In this document: positions 37,666-52,000 of the stretch, in pieces
How positions within the stretch are numbered: position 1 is the stretch's first letter
Layout: the number at the start of each line of letters is the position of its first letter
Source of the DNA: Phoebastria nigripes
Lineage: Eukaryota; Chordata; Aves; Procellariiformes; Diomedeidae
NCBI GenBank assembly: GCA_035582835.1
Contig: JAYKAV010002798.1
Coordinates: 744,001 to 808,000 of the forward strand
Length of the DNA: 64,000 bases
Direction: 5' to 3'
Notes under the pieces: generated by a model
The model's database searches: none
Seen by the model: the letters and a program-made list of their open reading frames with translations, nothing else
Told to the model about the DNA's origin: nothing
Translations under genes and position numbers: made by a program

Positions 37666-40600
37666 TTTTGGGCCTTGTAGAAAAGGCTGTGCAGATGCAG
37701 TGGCAGGAAGCTCAAAAACAGAAAGGAAGCTGAAGAATGGCCTGATCTAATAGAGTCATCAAGGGGAAAAAGAGCTTTTGTGGGGAAGCTGGCCTAAAAA
37801 TTTTGCTGTTAAAATCAAAGTTGTCTCCCATTGCTTAATACTACCTGGGTTCAAGAACACAGGGCTTGTAGCCAGAGAGAACTGCACACAAGCTACCTGA
37901 CTCCATCATCAATTTCTCTTCTTAAAGAGAATAACCTTCAAGCCTCCAGTTTTTTGGCATAGCTAATCAAGTTGAAAAGGATAACAATATAATCTGCATG
38001 AACAGTACAAACTGTGCCTGGTGGTCAGGGAGCCAAACTGGCATCATCCAAAGCCCAGGGAGGCCAATGGGATGACTCTGATTTCACCCAAAGTGTGCTT
38101 TGGGTCAAGTCCAGCAGTAGGATATGTATCATCTAAACGTATATTGCTTCCCTCGTGGGGTAACCACTGTTTTAACTGTAAGTGGTTACAAAACAGCAGC
38201 ACTCTGATAGCAAAGATGTTACCCTATCACTATGCTGCTAGTTAAAGACAGAGAAGATGATTTACGTCAGTGAAGCACTTCATCCTGCCAAGGACCACTC
38301 CTGCTTTGCAAAGCAGGGGCTGTCTCCAGTGCTCCCTCTGCCCCTGCCAGGGGTCACAGCCATGAACGTATGCAGCCGGCATATGCCCTGACAGGGATGG
38401 GAGCATCTAAGGCCTCCAGGCAAACCTCGTGAAGTTCCATAATGTGATTCCCAGGCCATTTTGGACACTCTCTTCCCTTGGACTTCATGCACAGCAAAGC
38501 CATAATGGGATTCTCAGTGTGCCTGGGCTCAGTGCCATATGGACAGCAGTTGNATCCTGGCAGAGGAATAGTCCAGCCCCGGGCACTGCTTTCCTGTGCT
38601 TTGGGAGTATTTCAGGTCTGGCACCTCTATGAAATTGGTCAGAGAATAGCATTTGGCTATNTCACCCATGCTGAACACATTCATTAACGTTCTTATTAAA
38701 GCACCTGGCTTTTTCTGTAGCCATGCAATGTTAGTTTGTAATACGGACTATCAGCTTTGNTCTATGGAGCCAAACACTGGCCTTCTTCTATTTCATTCTC
38801 CTAGAGCCTCTTTTCCTGTGCTTTTCATTTACATTGCTAAATAGTCCAAGCATACTTAGACTACTATCTGTCTCTCTCCAGAATACAACAGGCACTTATC
38901 TGGCACAATAAATGTAATAATGATAATAACAAAGCTGTCTCTAAGTGTTTATTTGGACACACTTGGTAAACCCAAGGGAAAGGCTGAATGCAGTGACATA
39001 TTTCATTAAAAGATAACTGATGTTTTATTTAACTCAATAATTAAAAGTTTTACAAAGATCACCTGAGGGTGGTTTTTTAATAGCTCAGTTTCAACTGAAT
39101 GCCCAAGTCAACAGGTATGATAATTGTCCAAGAGAATAATTTTAATATAAGCAATAAAGGTTCTTACAGACTCAGGTATGTTTCCCTCAAGACAATGAGA
39201 AATGTTTCTACAGAGATTATGATGACTGTATAAATTAGTCCGTCACTCCTCTGTGCACAAACTATAGAAGGCTCCCAAATGATTTGAGTAGTTTTCTGCA
39301 GCAGGTCAGTGATGGTATGGAGCTGTAAAACAATGGTACTCAGCTGCTTTAGCTCCCATTCAGAGAAGGGTTTTGCCTATTGGAAGGACAGTATTTTGCT
39401 TAAAGTAGAACATGGAAAGAAAAGAGATGCTGACTGCACAGTTGTCAGATTGCTCTTTTTTTTTTAATAGGTTATTTTTTAAGAACTGAGGGCTTTTGGA
39501 GGGACATAAGAAAAGCAGTTAGCAGGGCAATGTCTTGGGAGCAGTTAATTAGTGAGAACATGATATGAAAGCGGGATTAAACTCTCCTTTTGTCTTGATG
39601 AAATGGATGCTAGTTCCTGCATGGTCTATTCCCAGCCTGGTGCAGAAGCTTGACAGCTCTTCTCATGTGCTATAAAATGTATTCTCATGCTGCAGCTCCA
39701 ACATCTGGCATTAACTTTACCCTTTTCATGTCCTCCCAATCTTAGCTTTTTTTCCCCTCCATGCTGCTGTTTTCTAGATGAAATAGTTTCCTATGCCTTT
39801 TGTGACAAATCACTTCTCCTTTCTGTCTCCCTAAGGGAAGAACTAGTTGTTATGACTGCACATTTCTCTTATGCATGACACATTTACCTTGCAAACCTTG
39901 TGGTGCCAGAAGATGTTACTCACNCTGACATAGATGTTTGCTATGCCAATACAGCCTCAGCAGTAAGCATGGCAAGTGTTTCCTAATCTGCTTCAGCACA
40001 GGTTTAGTGGATTAGCTCAAACCACGTTGATGAGTTTTGAAGTTTATCTGGCCACATTTACTCTGAGCGGCCTGCATAATGCGGGGCTGAAGGTTGGGAG
40101 AAGGTCCAGTGAGCTGGCAATGGAGAAACAAGGACAGTTAGGTCTTCAAGTACTCCAGTTTGATGTGGCAGAAGACATTNTTCCATGTCCCAAACTTTCT
40201 TTACAAGCAAACCCTGATCCCTTAGTATTTTATGCCTTGCCTTATACATATTTAAATAGGGCTGAAAAATATTTGCAAGGCAGGGATTTCATGCAAGTAT
40301 ATGGGCTCCACCTGGCATCAGTAGGTTACACCATTATTGACCAGCTAAGAGCTTGGCCTTTTGTATTTTAGGCATGTGTATAATGCTATACATATGTGGG
40401 TGACTGCATGTGAGCATTGCAGTGTAAAGGAGAACAATCATAATCTTAGTAAAGTATGAACATGAATTGTTATAGAATTACCATAATAGTGTTTATAGTA
40501 GTAGGTATAAATGAGGTACCATGAGGCTGATTAAAGCTAAAGAGCTACTTTTCCTGCTCGCTGATTACAATTAGCTCTTCACTGAATTGCTTGCCAAAGG

Positions 40601-41111
40601 ACTCCATTAAACTACAGTCAATTGACCTTACAGGCTGTATTTTTAGTATGCATTAAATGCACAGCTGAAGTTTTTCACATGGACAACTATCCATACTCTG
40701 ACCACGAGTATAGTGAGGTGAGTGGAATAATCTACCTGCAACAGCAGAAAAAGCTGGGGCTTTGTACGTACTGTTACATTACACATTTGTAAGCTTTCAT
40801 AAGCTTTTAAAAGTCCAAATCTATCTACTATTTCTCTAGCGTGCGGGTACGTCCCCATCAGCCTGCTCTCGCATTTTGGTATGTCGTAAGATTACATTTC
40901 AGGAGTTTGAGGGGAGGGAATAATTTCTGGATCCCTAAAGGCCACCAATTGAAAATGTGATCTGGGTGTTCAGTTTCCCAAAGCCCATACGCTACTCATG
41001 GTAAGTTTTAAGACACTGTACTTGTATTTGATCAGTCCTTATTTTCAGCATAAGAGCAGAGCCTTTCACCTCACAAATCTCGCTTTCTCCATTTCTTTCC
41101 TCCAAACAACA

Positions 41112-41122
41112 CCCCCCCCCCC
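41112..41122. repeat. Homopolymer C11
   Basis: Eleven consecutive C bases. Length may be uncertain because of sequencing error in homopolymers. Confidence 0.85.
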
Positions 41123-44100
41123 GGCTTTTTGGTAACAGCCGCAATCCCCGATACTGTAGTTGATATATAGCCAGCTCTGTACTTTGCTGGTATCTGCTTT
41201 TGCTTTTGTAACTCAGCAGGGTCTATTGCTTCCTCCAAGCCCCACCTAAATTTAACATAAATTTTCACACCCTCCTCTTTGTTTTAATATTTGATACCCC
41301 CCCAATCGTCTTCCCTGAGGATTTTCTTAAAGCACCATGATGGCTGATTTTGATCTTGCTGTGAATCTGACCAAATAAGATTGGCATTTAACAAAAAGCC
41401 CTTTTAGAAACAAAGCCCTGAAGACTAAATGCAATCATGCTCATTCTGAGAGCTGCAGTCATTTGTCCTTGGCTTGTTTTTCCCAGAAATGGCTGGCACA
41501 GGCATATTTTTTCATAAGGGTAGTTGGCTCTGCTCTCACTTGGCTGGTCTTGGGAGATGATTTCTGTTACAGTCTCATCTGCCAAGTCCCATATTCCCTT
41601 GTGACCTAGTTTGGATTTTAGTTTTCCATCTAGACCACCTGCCTGGTGTTAATTAGTTATGGTTTCCTTTTTATATGCAAAATTGTTTTAACTTCATGAG
41701 CTGGCACAGATTTGCCTGGGCTTCCCTCCTAGTCCTACTGTACAAGCAGCGCTGCCTGCTTAGACCTGTCATCTGCACTATAAAATCAGCCAGCCTCGAT
41801 CAGATATGACAAATTGTTCAAGGGGAAGGGGTAGGAGAAGAGAAGCAGCAATTAACTTCCGTGTTTCCCACTTTGAGGCTGTTGTGCTCTCTGGACTTAG
41901 AAAATCCTCGTCTGACTGAGTTGCTGGTCTTTTTTCTAAAAAGTTGCTGGTTTTTAATCCAAAGCAGGAGGAGAGGTAAAATGTCTTTAATAAGTACTAG
42001 AAGTCCATGTGCCCAGCTATTTATAATCAAGCTCTACACCTCTGGCAGGGCTGTTCTTTCACACCCAGACTATTTGCTGTCTACTTGTTACTGTATCAGG
42101 TTGGACTGATTATTCTGTTACTCTGATAGGTACTCCCAGCAACCTCTGTGCATCCTACCCAGTCCATTCCTGTTGTAACTGGTGTTATGGGAACTGTTGC
42201 AGGCACACACCATGGAAGAACACCACCAGACAAGCTGTATGGTGCTGAGGCTGGCCACCAGCCTGGTCCTCACAAGGATGCTACATTAGCCCACAGCATT
42301 CTGGGCTTCCTCTGGTCTTAATGAATAGCCAGACTCTTCTTTTTTTAGCTGTTTTTTTCTTGACATAAGCATTCTGTCTGCCCTCCCTTCATAGCAGCCT
42401 TTTGTCTTTGGCCCTGACCATAGGTTATACAGGTTTTATTTCCCTGGATTTCGTTTGTCCACTTCTGGGTGCTCAAGATTTACAGTTCATTTTTCGGAGG
42501 TTTGTCATTGTTGATAAATGATGGTAAAGGTGGTAAGAAAATATTTATCTTTTCTGATCTTCTGTCAGCTGTCTCAGATGCCCTTCTAATCCATCCTAGC
42601 AGAAGATGCCTATTTCTTGGTCAGAGCTGTATTGCTTAGTTATTGCAGTGAGTGCTTGGCTACCCTGAGTCTGCTAGAGTTGTCACCACATCCAGAGTTT
42701 CATGTGAATAAATGATCATCAAAGCTCAGTTATCTACCTGGGTATTCCTTTGTGTTATGGCAAAGTTTCTGCTAACACTTCTTACAAGCAGCAACGAAGG
42801 CAACCAAGACCCGCATTCAAAAAAATTGTTGTTTTAGCTGTTTGGCACAAGGGCTGTCCAATACCAAATGATGCCATGTCAAATACTGATGCTGAATATG
42901 TGGCTTTGGATTCTGGTAGACACAAACATGCAAAGCCATCTGCGTGTATAGTATGCCTACTTATATGTCTTGCTTGTTTCATTCAGTGCATGTCATGTCT
43001 TTGCAAAATTTCATTGACCAGTAGCTTTTAAACCCAGAGGTACTGTTAAGTTCCTCTAATATGAACACAGACCACACAGTTTCACTGAATAACTCCAGAC
43101 CCATTATATCTAACTGAAACAGCATCTATTTTTCAGAAAGATATCCAAATCCTCATGTAAGGATTTAAAGTAGGATTCACTTCTAGCTATGTAAAAGTCA
43201 GGTCCTTAGTGTATAACAACCTCAAGGTACGTTCAGAAACCTTTCATTTTAAGATGACTCTTTTGAGCTACTAAAACTTCTCTTTAGTCTAGTTTCTCTC
43301 TCAAAGGAAACCTAAGCTAGGTTAGATCAGAGGTCTAGCTTTCAGATGGTTAAAATTAAGTGAAACAGACTTTCTCTCTTTTCATCAGTGACAAATGTAC
43401 TAACTTTTCTGTTTTATCATTTAAGATGTGAATGACACCTGCCAGTTTTGAGTCAGCCATGTTAGCCTTCATCTATATGGGCCTTGTCCCTAAGCTGTGC
43501 AATTCTGAAGATGCTAATTTGGATGACAACATGGGTGCTGTCATCAGTCTGCTGAGACAGGTGACATGAGGCATCACCTGATGCCTTTTTCTGTTTCTAC
43601 ACTGTGCAAGTTAGATCTAGAGTAACTGTACAAGCAGCCAGAAACCGAATATTTCAGTACAGATAAAGAGAGTGGTTGTACTAAAAAAGGCCTCCTTTCT
43701 GAATTTGGGCTGAATTTGTCTTGTTTCTCCTCAGATACTTTTCATGATGTAACAAGAGACCGTCCTGTGAAGATCCAAATTCAGTGAGGCCAGACAGCTC
43801 AAAGCTCACATACTTTAGGCTCCAACCCGGAGATGTGATGAAGATGGAGCTGACCTCAAGCGTATGAGTTACGCTGCTGAGTGTCACAGAACTACTTACT
43901 TGCTTAAGTGTCTTGGTACATCAAAGTTTCTGTGGGTCCATTAACAGTTCCTTTGAAATGAGAGGGGTATTTTATAGGTCCTTCAAATATCAAAGAGGTA
44001 GAGGTCCCCTAATACCACTCAAATTGTGTCTGAACTAATAAACTAAACGTGCTTGGAACCACTCTCTGGCAGTGAGCACAACTGGCACTTGGGTTCACAT

Positions 44101-44696
44101 CATCACACTCTTGCCCCCCAAAGCAAGGTCCCTGCATTCATGTTGCCCACTGGGAAGATCTTCTGTCCCTTGCTAGCCCTCAGGCCATGCCTGGGTATTG
44201 TCCAGGAGGGTGCTATTTGATGTGAGCCAAAACCATCCCTGAGACCTTTTTAAAAATTTAGGAGTACAGGCAATTGAAGCCCAGTGCCTGGGAACATTCC
44301 TTGCCACTTTTTAATTTACTAGAATAGTTGTAGAGAGACTGAACACTCATCTCAGGTTACTTACACAACCAAGCACAGAGGCAGGAGAAAATTGAGAGGC
44401 AGATAGTTAGGAAAACAATCACTTTGTGCTTTCTGCAAAAGCCGCATATACTTAACTGTGATAATCTGGACAAAAGAAAGTGGACTTTCACCAGGCTGTT
44501 GAAATGCTGGAACATTTCAGACCATGGAACTATTTGTGTGCCAAATTCAAATCTTTATCCAACAAACACTTAGAAGCTACAGCTATTTAAAAAAAAGTGT
44601 TAATATTTGTTATAAAATCAAAAATTATTTTGTGCACTTGAAAATGAATAGATCATGTTTTGTAAACTAACAGAAAAAGGACAAATGAATGACTGC

Positions 44697-44717
44697 AAAA
44701 CAAAACAAAACAAAACA
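44697..44717. repeat. (AAAAC)n short repeat
   Basis: Four AAAAC units in tandem. Confidence 0.85.
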
Positions 44718-47700
44718 CTCCTTCAGGAGTCTAATCCAGCTTGAAAGGTGAAATTTTAAGAACAACAGTAATAATGTAAAAGGAGAAAATTCCTAGGCAG
44801 CTGTAAGCTCCTGTTAGATCAGTAGCATTACTGTTCTTATCATATAACATTGACAAGCCACCGACTTCCATTGGGTTAATATTGTACAGTCATGAAGAAA
44901 GACCACCTGCACTGAAGACCCTCTGTTCTAAACAGATCAAGTACAACATTCTTATCCAAAGTTAGCAAATATCTGCAAACAACTTACTGTAGGATGTACA
45001 GCAAGCCAAACAGCACTCTGTGAAACCAGTACAACTTATAATCTTTGCAGAGCATCTCAGAGAGCAGAATATGGCCAGTTTCAGCATATGCCTTCATTTT
45101 TGAATTTTCACAGAAAGTGCACGCATGCTTCGAAATTATGGCAGTCCCTTCCCTTCTCTGTCAATGCTCTCACTGCACTTTCAGGCCATGTAAATAATTT
45201 GCTGATGTGCAAGCTACAAATGCAGCCCTGCTACCTGCTGGTCTTGAGGCCATTGCCTGAATTTTCCCTCTTTCCAATCAATTTATGTATACTTTTGTGA
45301 AACTGGATACATTCATCCGTGCATGCTTTAAGAGTACCAGTTCTTTAGAAAACTGTTCAGAAAAGACACCGGAGCTGATGTACCTTACAGTATATGACTC
45401 TATTGAGAATAAATGAGGGGGGAGTGAACTGAAGGAAGGGAAGGAGGATAGCTGAGAGTCCCAGCAACAGCACAGAGCTGCAGGAAGTGGCTAATGAAAC
45501 CGAATCCGACAGCAGCTGTGCTGTGTTGCATTTGGTGTCTAGCAGAGATTTCACTGGACTGTCCAGAGGATAACAGGAGGATGTACAGCCTGGCATGCAC
45601 ATTACAGTTTGCAATTAAAGAAGAGTTATAGAACTTTTTTTAAAGGGACTACTCCGCTGAAAAAAAAAACCAAAATAAACAAGGTGTGTTTGAAAAAAGT
45701 AAGCATCTACTTGCTATTTGTGCAAGTTCCTGTAGGGCATTTTCAATAAAGATTTTGTCAGAAGGATTTTCCTTTTGCAAGTATTCATGCTGATATAGAA
45801 GATGTTCAGCTGGTCCAGTTGACTTATTAGAAATGTAGTTACATTGTTTTACTAGCTAAGATCAAATAAGTTCTCTCTGAAATTCCAGAAGTGGTACAAA
45901 ATGGAAACAACGTGAGTGGCTCTGAGATACGCTTCAGGAATTGAAAGTGGGGAACAGTGTCACTTCTTAAATTCACCAGTTCTTGAGGAGTTACCAAACT
46001 ATCACATGAACAGGACAGGCTTTGAAATGCTTTCCAGGTCTGTAGGTTGAAAGGGAGGAATTTCTCACAAAGAAGAGTAAAATGAAACTTGTAGTGTGAG
46101 GAGGAACCATCCCACTTTCTAATTCATCATACATAAAAGCCAAGCGCCGGCCACAAATTGAGCTGGGATTACTGTGGGTCTTTTAATAAACGACAGCCTT
46201 TCTAGGGCTGAGTCTTTGCCAAAGACTATCTGGAGTCTCATTTGGGGCTGACAGGGAGTAAGATCATGCACATTTCATTACTACATAGGTAACTTGTGTG
46301 ATACAGCCTTAGGTTTTAAGCAGCTACTGGATACTGCTGTGGATGCAGCCCTGCTTGAATGGAGTGCTGGCTTGAGTATTTGACAACATTTTTTATAAAA
46401 ACAGGTTTTGCAGCCTGAGCTGAGCTCCCTGCTGCTGTAGCTACTTGCTAACGTTCTCTGAGCTAACTAGTTTAAAGCCAGTGTGACCATATTTATCCTT
46501 TAAAAATGCAATTAATTTCCCTAGATTTTAACCATCTGAGGTTAGAAAGGTAGTCTAATCTAGCCATCTGGGATAAGGCAGCTTGACTCTAAACACGGGA
46601 TTAATGGCTATAATGGGAATGGCAAACATGTCAGGGAGCATGATGGGCAGAAAGTCTCCTTCTTTCCCACTGCAGGTTTGAAATGAATAAGGGGGTCTAA
46701 GACTCATATCAAGGAGGAAGACACATCCTAGATTAATCCCTTGCAGGGTATTCACTGTGTTACTAAAATCTGGACAAGATAATGGCTTGAAAGCTTTCTT
46801 GGATCCCTGGATGTCTCAGACCAATCCATAGGGCCTGGTTGCCCTAATCTGTGCTTTCACCATCATCCAGGGAGACAGAGTCAGATGAGCTGCTTTGAAA
46901 GCACCTAAGACAGATGAACTTCCTTCTGAAGGTGCTTGTCTCTTTTCTAAACACCAAAGCGACTTTAGCTCATGAGCTAGGACAAGCTCATAACTTTTAG
47001 CTAGGTAGATGTATGTGAAACGACTCCAGTGTAGTTAAGCCCCTTCAGTTCATTGTTGCAACAAGCCAAAGAAAGATGTGGTAGGCAAATTAAGTCAACT
47101 GCCACTGATGCCTAGCTGCTTGCTCCTACCCTCCTCCCCGAGGCTATTGCCTCCTCAGTTCTGCTGGTGTAACTAGTTGTCAGTGAACTTTACCTTGGGT
47201 TTGTGAATGAACCAGGGGGAAAAAATGGCTGAACAGAGTGATCTGGGGTGGAAATCACCAAAAGTGAATCAGCAGCACCTGGGCTACATCATTGGACCAT
47301 GACTGAATCTTTAATTCTGTGGGCTTGAGCCTCGGCCCTGCATGGCGGAGTATTCTGTATATTATGAAGGTCTTCTTTCCTAAGGAAAGGGGGACAGCTT
47401 TTCTCCCCTGTACATTAGCATAGGAGAGAAGCAGAGAAAGCCTGTGATAGCTTCTCAGGCAGGCAGCGTGAAGCAATGACCCCACGAGGGTTCTTCAATG
47501 GCAAATCTGAGAAATCAGCTGTGCGGCCACNCTGACGACTCAGCACCACACTGTAATAAAAGGGTGGTTATTTTAGCTGTGAGATCCCTCCAGTTAGTTA
47601 TACTGTGATAGATTTCCAGAAGTATCTTCCTGTCATCTGCAGAGAAAATGCTCAGTGGTAGGTCATGAAAGAAAAGCAATATGTGTGCATATTCAGTTCC

Positions 47701-48803
47701 AGCTGAACAGCTCTTATTTTTTCACTAGGTTTTTCTATAGACAAGATGCTACAAATAATATTCAGATGATATTATGTCGCTCCTGGTCCCCCGAATCCCT
47801 AGTGCGTTAAAAGCTGCAAGCTCTGTGTGCACTCACATCCCCTGGAAGAACTACAGTAATATGCAAATGGCACATGTCATCACTAATTCCTGGGAACGAC
47901 AGAGAAAATATACAAAAAGTTTAATGAACGGAAGAAGAAAGAGAAGTGGTAACTGACATTTCTAGCTAGGGAATATGACAATCAACAGCAGGGCTACCAG
48001 CCAAATCCTCTTATAGGCCCAAAAATGCTAAAAGCTTTAGCTGAGTGTAAACAAATGCCATGTTCGGCAAAAAGCAGTCTTGAGGGACAGATCTGTTAAC
48101 CATCAGTGGGCATATTTCATCTCACCGCTCCTTTCGAGCCAGTTAAAGGGAGCTTTGTGTACCTGCTTACAGACGGGAGCTGCGGCTCCGTGGTGCAGGA
48201 AACCATTGCCTTCCCCTCCAGCCTACAAGTGGAGACTACAGCTGCTGCCTACATATATAAAATATAATATAGACCATTTATAAACACAGGATTCTTCAAA
48301 TGTCTTCCCTTAGGCTACCATTTTGCAATTTATACACAAAGAGAGCAAGGGAAATGTCAACTTCAGGTGAAAACTGAGGACAGATTTATTTTTTAATTTA
48401 GTGTATAAAGTGAACCCNTTTTGTTACATTAGCCTGCAATAGCATGAAGTATTGTTTAATGCTTAAAAAAATGAACCATATCTCTGAAATCATGCCTTAA
48501 GAATCTGTGCAAGGTAAAGCACAAACCCAGGAAAGCATTTAACTGTTGGTTTCACCCTCAGCTTGGGAGCAGTCCCACTGAAGTCAANGGCAGTGCTCGT
48601 GTGCTTGATGTCCTGCCCATGCTTTGATGTACCTTTGCCTCAGGCCTCAATGACCTTCTTCCATGAGAGAAGCCAGTCTTCCCCCTTTTGAGTAAATATG
48701 TTCTTCATGCCTGCACAAGCCAAAAGTCAAGTCGTTCAGATCATCCCGAGTTCCCACAATGTCACTTGTTTACAGTCGTTGAGCTGTTCAGCTGTTTGCG
48801 TGA

Positions 48804-48909
48804 ACCAAAGCATCTCTCAGCAGATATTTAAGAGNTTTGGTTGATTTTAAAAGCTTTTGTAGATTTCTTCTGTATGATTTAATTCAAAGCATCTCAAAGC
48901 AGATATTTA
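48804..48909. repeat. Pair of imperfect 26-27-bp direct repeats, 80 bp apart
   Basis: CAAAGCATCTC followed by two variable bases and AGCAGATATTTA occurs at 48806-48830 and again at 48886-48909. The pair sits just upstream of a CR1 tail fragment. Confidence 0.75.
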
Positions 48910-48943
48910 CAGAAAGGGACAGCAAAGTCTGACTATGCCTTTT

Positions 48944-49010
48944 GTAGGGGGGGGTTGGACTTGGTGATCTCCAGAGAGGTCCCTTCCAACCTCAGCTGTT
49001 CTGTGAACCT
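48944..49010 (+). mobile_element. CR1 3'-end fragment
   Basis: GGTTGGACTTGGTGATCTCC (48954-48973), then AGAGAGGTCCCTTCCAACCT, matches the terminal CR1 UTR seen in the two larger copies. The 8-bp tail is degenerate (CTGTTCTGTGAA). Only about 65 bases are recognisable, typical of extreme 5' truncation. Confidence 0.9.
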
Positions 49011-52000
49011 TTAAAAAGAAATCTACAAGAAGCTAAAGCAATGCTAAGAAAGTCTCCCAAGGAATTGCTCAGACTATGCTTGCTGTACTAGGAGGTCTCC
49101 TTCCTGCACAAGTAACTCACTGGGATCGACCCACTGTCATGGAGCCCTACTACATCAGTGGGGACCCGCGTAGCCACAGAGGCCGAGCAACAGGAGGTGC
49201 TGGTGAAAGTCTGCTCCGGCATTACTCCACTGCAGTGAAGGGAGCATCCTCATCCTGGCTGCAAACTGGTTCCAGGGATAGCAGAACCCACTGGAAGCTG
49301 GTAAACTTGCTTTATTCACCTATCACAGTAATAAATCTGTGGTTAAACTAGTGATGGCTCATGGTTCATAACATTAAAATAATTGCAATTTGATGAACAA
49401 ACTCCTGAAAAAATATTCTCAGCAAGAAGAAGATGTGTTTGAAAAATAACACAAATCATACAGTCAGGTCAAATCAATTTAATTTTCTGGGGCTGTTNGG
49501 CAATGCTAAAAGTCAGTCACACAGACTCATTCTTTATTTTTTATACGTAATTTGAGTGGAGCTGTCTCATAGCTGTGCTTTTTTTCATCCAACAGGTGGT
49601 TTTGGGATCTCTCACCTGCAGACTAGGAGTGTTTACAGGTATTTGCTGATTTATTTTTTTCTTGATAATTTCCCAGTACTAAAAAGTTAGCCTTGCTAAT
49701 TCTTCTCTACACTGGAAAATTTTCTTGCTATACCTAAAGGTAGCACATTAATGATTACTGACATAATCTGTGCCCTGAAACACAATCTCTGCAGATATTC
49801 ACATGGCTTCAGGCTTTTATTTTCCAGCCTGAAGAAATAATTTTATAGTTTTTAATCTCAGCCCCCTGAGTTATAGGGATATATCTGTGGATTACCCATG
49901 AGTCACAGCTAATTGCCTAAGTCGCCCAGATGGATGAATTTAAATCAAACTGTCACTGACGGTCTGTGTCTCCAGGATCTTTGACCTTGCTGCCGGCCAG
50001 AGCTGCGTAGTCGGCGGTCCCTGGGTGGGATTCCCTGGCTGCATCCCGGTCCTGAGCACATGCTGTCTCCCGCCTTCCCGCAGCACGACCTGTGCCTCTT
50101 ACCCTTCCTGGGGCAGCAGATGTGGCAAGCCATCACTGCTTCTCGCCAGGAAAACAAAATGCAGCACCCGCCTGGCTCAGCCCAGCTGGAACGGACACAC
50201 TTCTTCCTGCTGAACATCCTTCAGGAGAATTACCCTGGGCCTCTGTTACAAAAATAAAAATAAAAACCCAACCCTGCCCCCTCACCTCCACCCAAACCCT
50301 GAGGAGCACTACTACAGGCATTTTCTTACGTGAAAGCCACGAGTCTGCCTTCCCTTTCTGCCTGTCAGGACTCTGGAATCAGGCCAAATGTATTCACTTT
50401 AAGAGTGATGTCTACATGCAGAAGAAGTGATTCAGTTTTAAGGTGTTATCACCTGTAAACAGACACTTGCTTTGATAAGTTGTAGACCTACCTCAGGGAT
50501 AAAGTACAGTTTGGATCGGTTATTACCTTGGTTGTATCCACTAATCCATCTTTCCTAAAACTCCTTCTAACAACTGGAACCACTCTGAGATATTTCAAAC
50601 AACCTTTTTCATGTACACGAATGATTAAGTGGCCAAAAGCTGAACTTTCCTGCATAGCCGGATAGGCAAAGGCCCTCTTGCCCCACTGAACATCTGGCAT
50701 AACACTGTGCATGAGATGTCACACAATTGTGTGGGACAGTTTCTGGAATGGCAGGGTGGGTAGCAGGATGTAAGTGCCTTCCAAAATCAGTGAAACTTTG
50801 ACTAGTCCATAGAATCACACAAAAAGCCTTCTACCTTCAGTTTCTTACTGCAAACTATTATGAATGCACAGTCCAGTGACTGTAGGCATTCCAGTGACAT
50901 TCAAGAAAAGTTCATTAAGTTAGGTAAAATACAGGTCTGGAAAAGACTTTTACTACAGTCTCATGTTGCACACTGATGTTTTTTCCTTGTCACTGGTAAT
51001 CTCACTTCAGTTTTTTTTAGGAGTTTCATCTGTATCAAAGAGAAAACAGGTCAGATCATAGTAAAATATCTTTCTAAATGAATTGGAGAAGTAATTACAT
51101 ACCATAGGCTTTTTCCCTCCCTCTGCCCAGGAAGGGGAATTTTTTCATTGGCTTCTGTTGATGTTATATTCCTGTCACCATTCTAAGGCATATCAGTAGT
51201 GTGAATAATGCTGCAATTTTTCTTTCCTATATAAAAGCTTGGGAACTATAGAGCCTTAATATAAATTGTATTGCATTAGAATAATTGCTAGGGAATGTAG
51301 GACAGTATTGACACAAACACTTCCTACCCACTCAGTGAATGGAAAATCAGCAAGGTGTGAGACCCAAAGAGTTTGGGAGACAGTCATGAGCTCTGCTACT
51401 TGACTGGACTCAGGTTCTGATTGTAGATGCAGAACTTGAATAAGACAGAGCCGATATCTGTAGTCCAAGTGATTACATTCCAGATTATGAGGTGACCCTA
51501 AAAAGAAACATTTATTTCAGGAAAGCTCTGCTTCAAACTGTAAAAGCAAGGAATGGGTCTAGGAAAATACAGTATATGTTGGCAAACGGTCGTGAAATGT
51601 GTACAAGTATGCACTGGCTTTGCTCTGCAAACTTTCCAAGTACCTGATGCTTTAAGCAATCATTCTTGGAATGTATTATTAAATTATAAATATGTATTTA
51701 ACAAACAGAATAAGTATTTGAGGATGTCAGTCAAGTGTAAGGAAATATCTAAGAGAGCATAGCCAAAAGGAAAGTGCTTGCCCATTGTACAGTAATGGAT
51801 GTGTGTGGGATTCAAAATATATCATTGAGGTAACACAATACCTTACAGCATATGACTAGCAAAACCATAGACTTACACTGCTACTGATCTGGCTGAAAAA
51901 TATTTAGCGGAGCTCTAGAACATTAAATAAAGGAAATTTCAGATCTTAAGTCAATGGACCAATTCAACATTTTCCATTCCAAGAATGTACCAAATAGGAA

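Larger units (their letters stand above)
34986..48943. other. Intergenic sequence, 14 kb
   Basis: No gene is recognised. Features noted inside are a TG/CG/CA alternating tract (37641-37665), a C11 run (41112-41122), an (AAAAC)n run (44697-44717) and a 131-codon + strand frame at 39976-40371 that matches nothing I know. Several single n bases occur between 36.5 and 40.2 kb. Confidence 0.6.

Noticed and set aside
50805..50825. CATAGAATCAC as a possible reverse-strand CR1 tail
   Set aside because: Only about 11 bases match and no CR1 UTR (the GGTTGGACT block in reverse) is adjacent.
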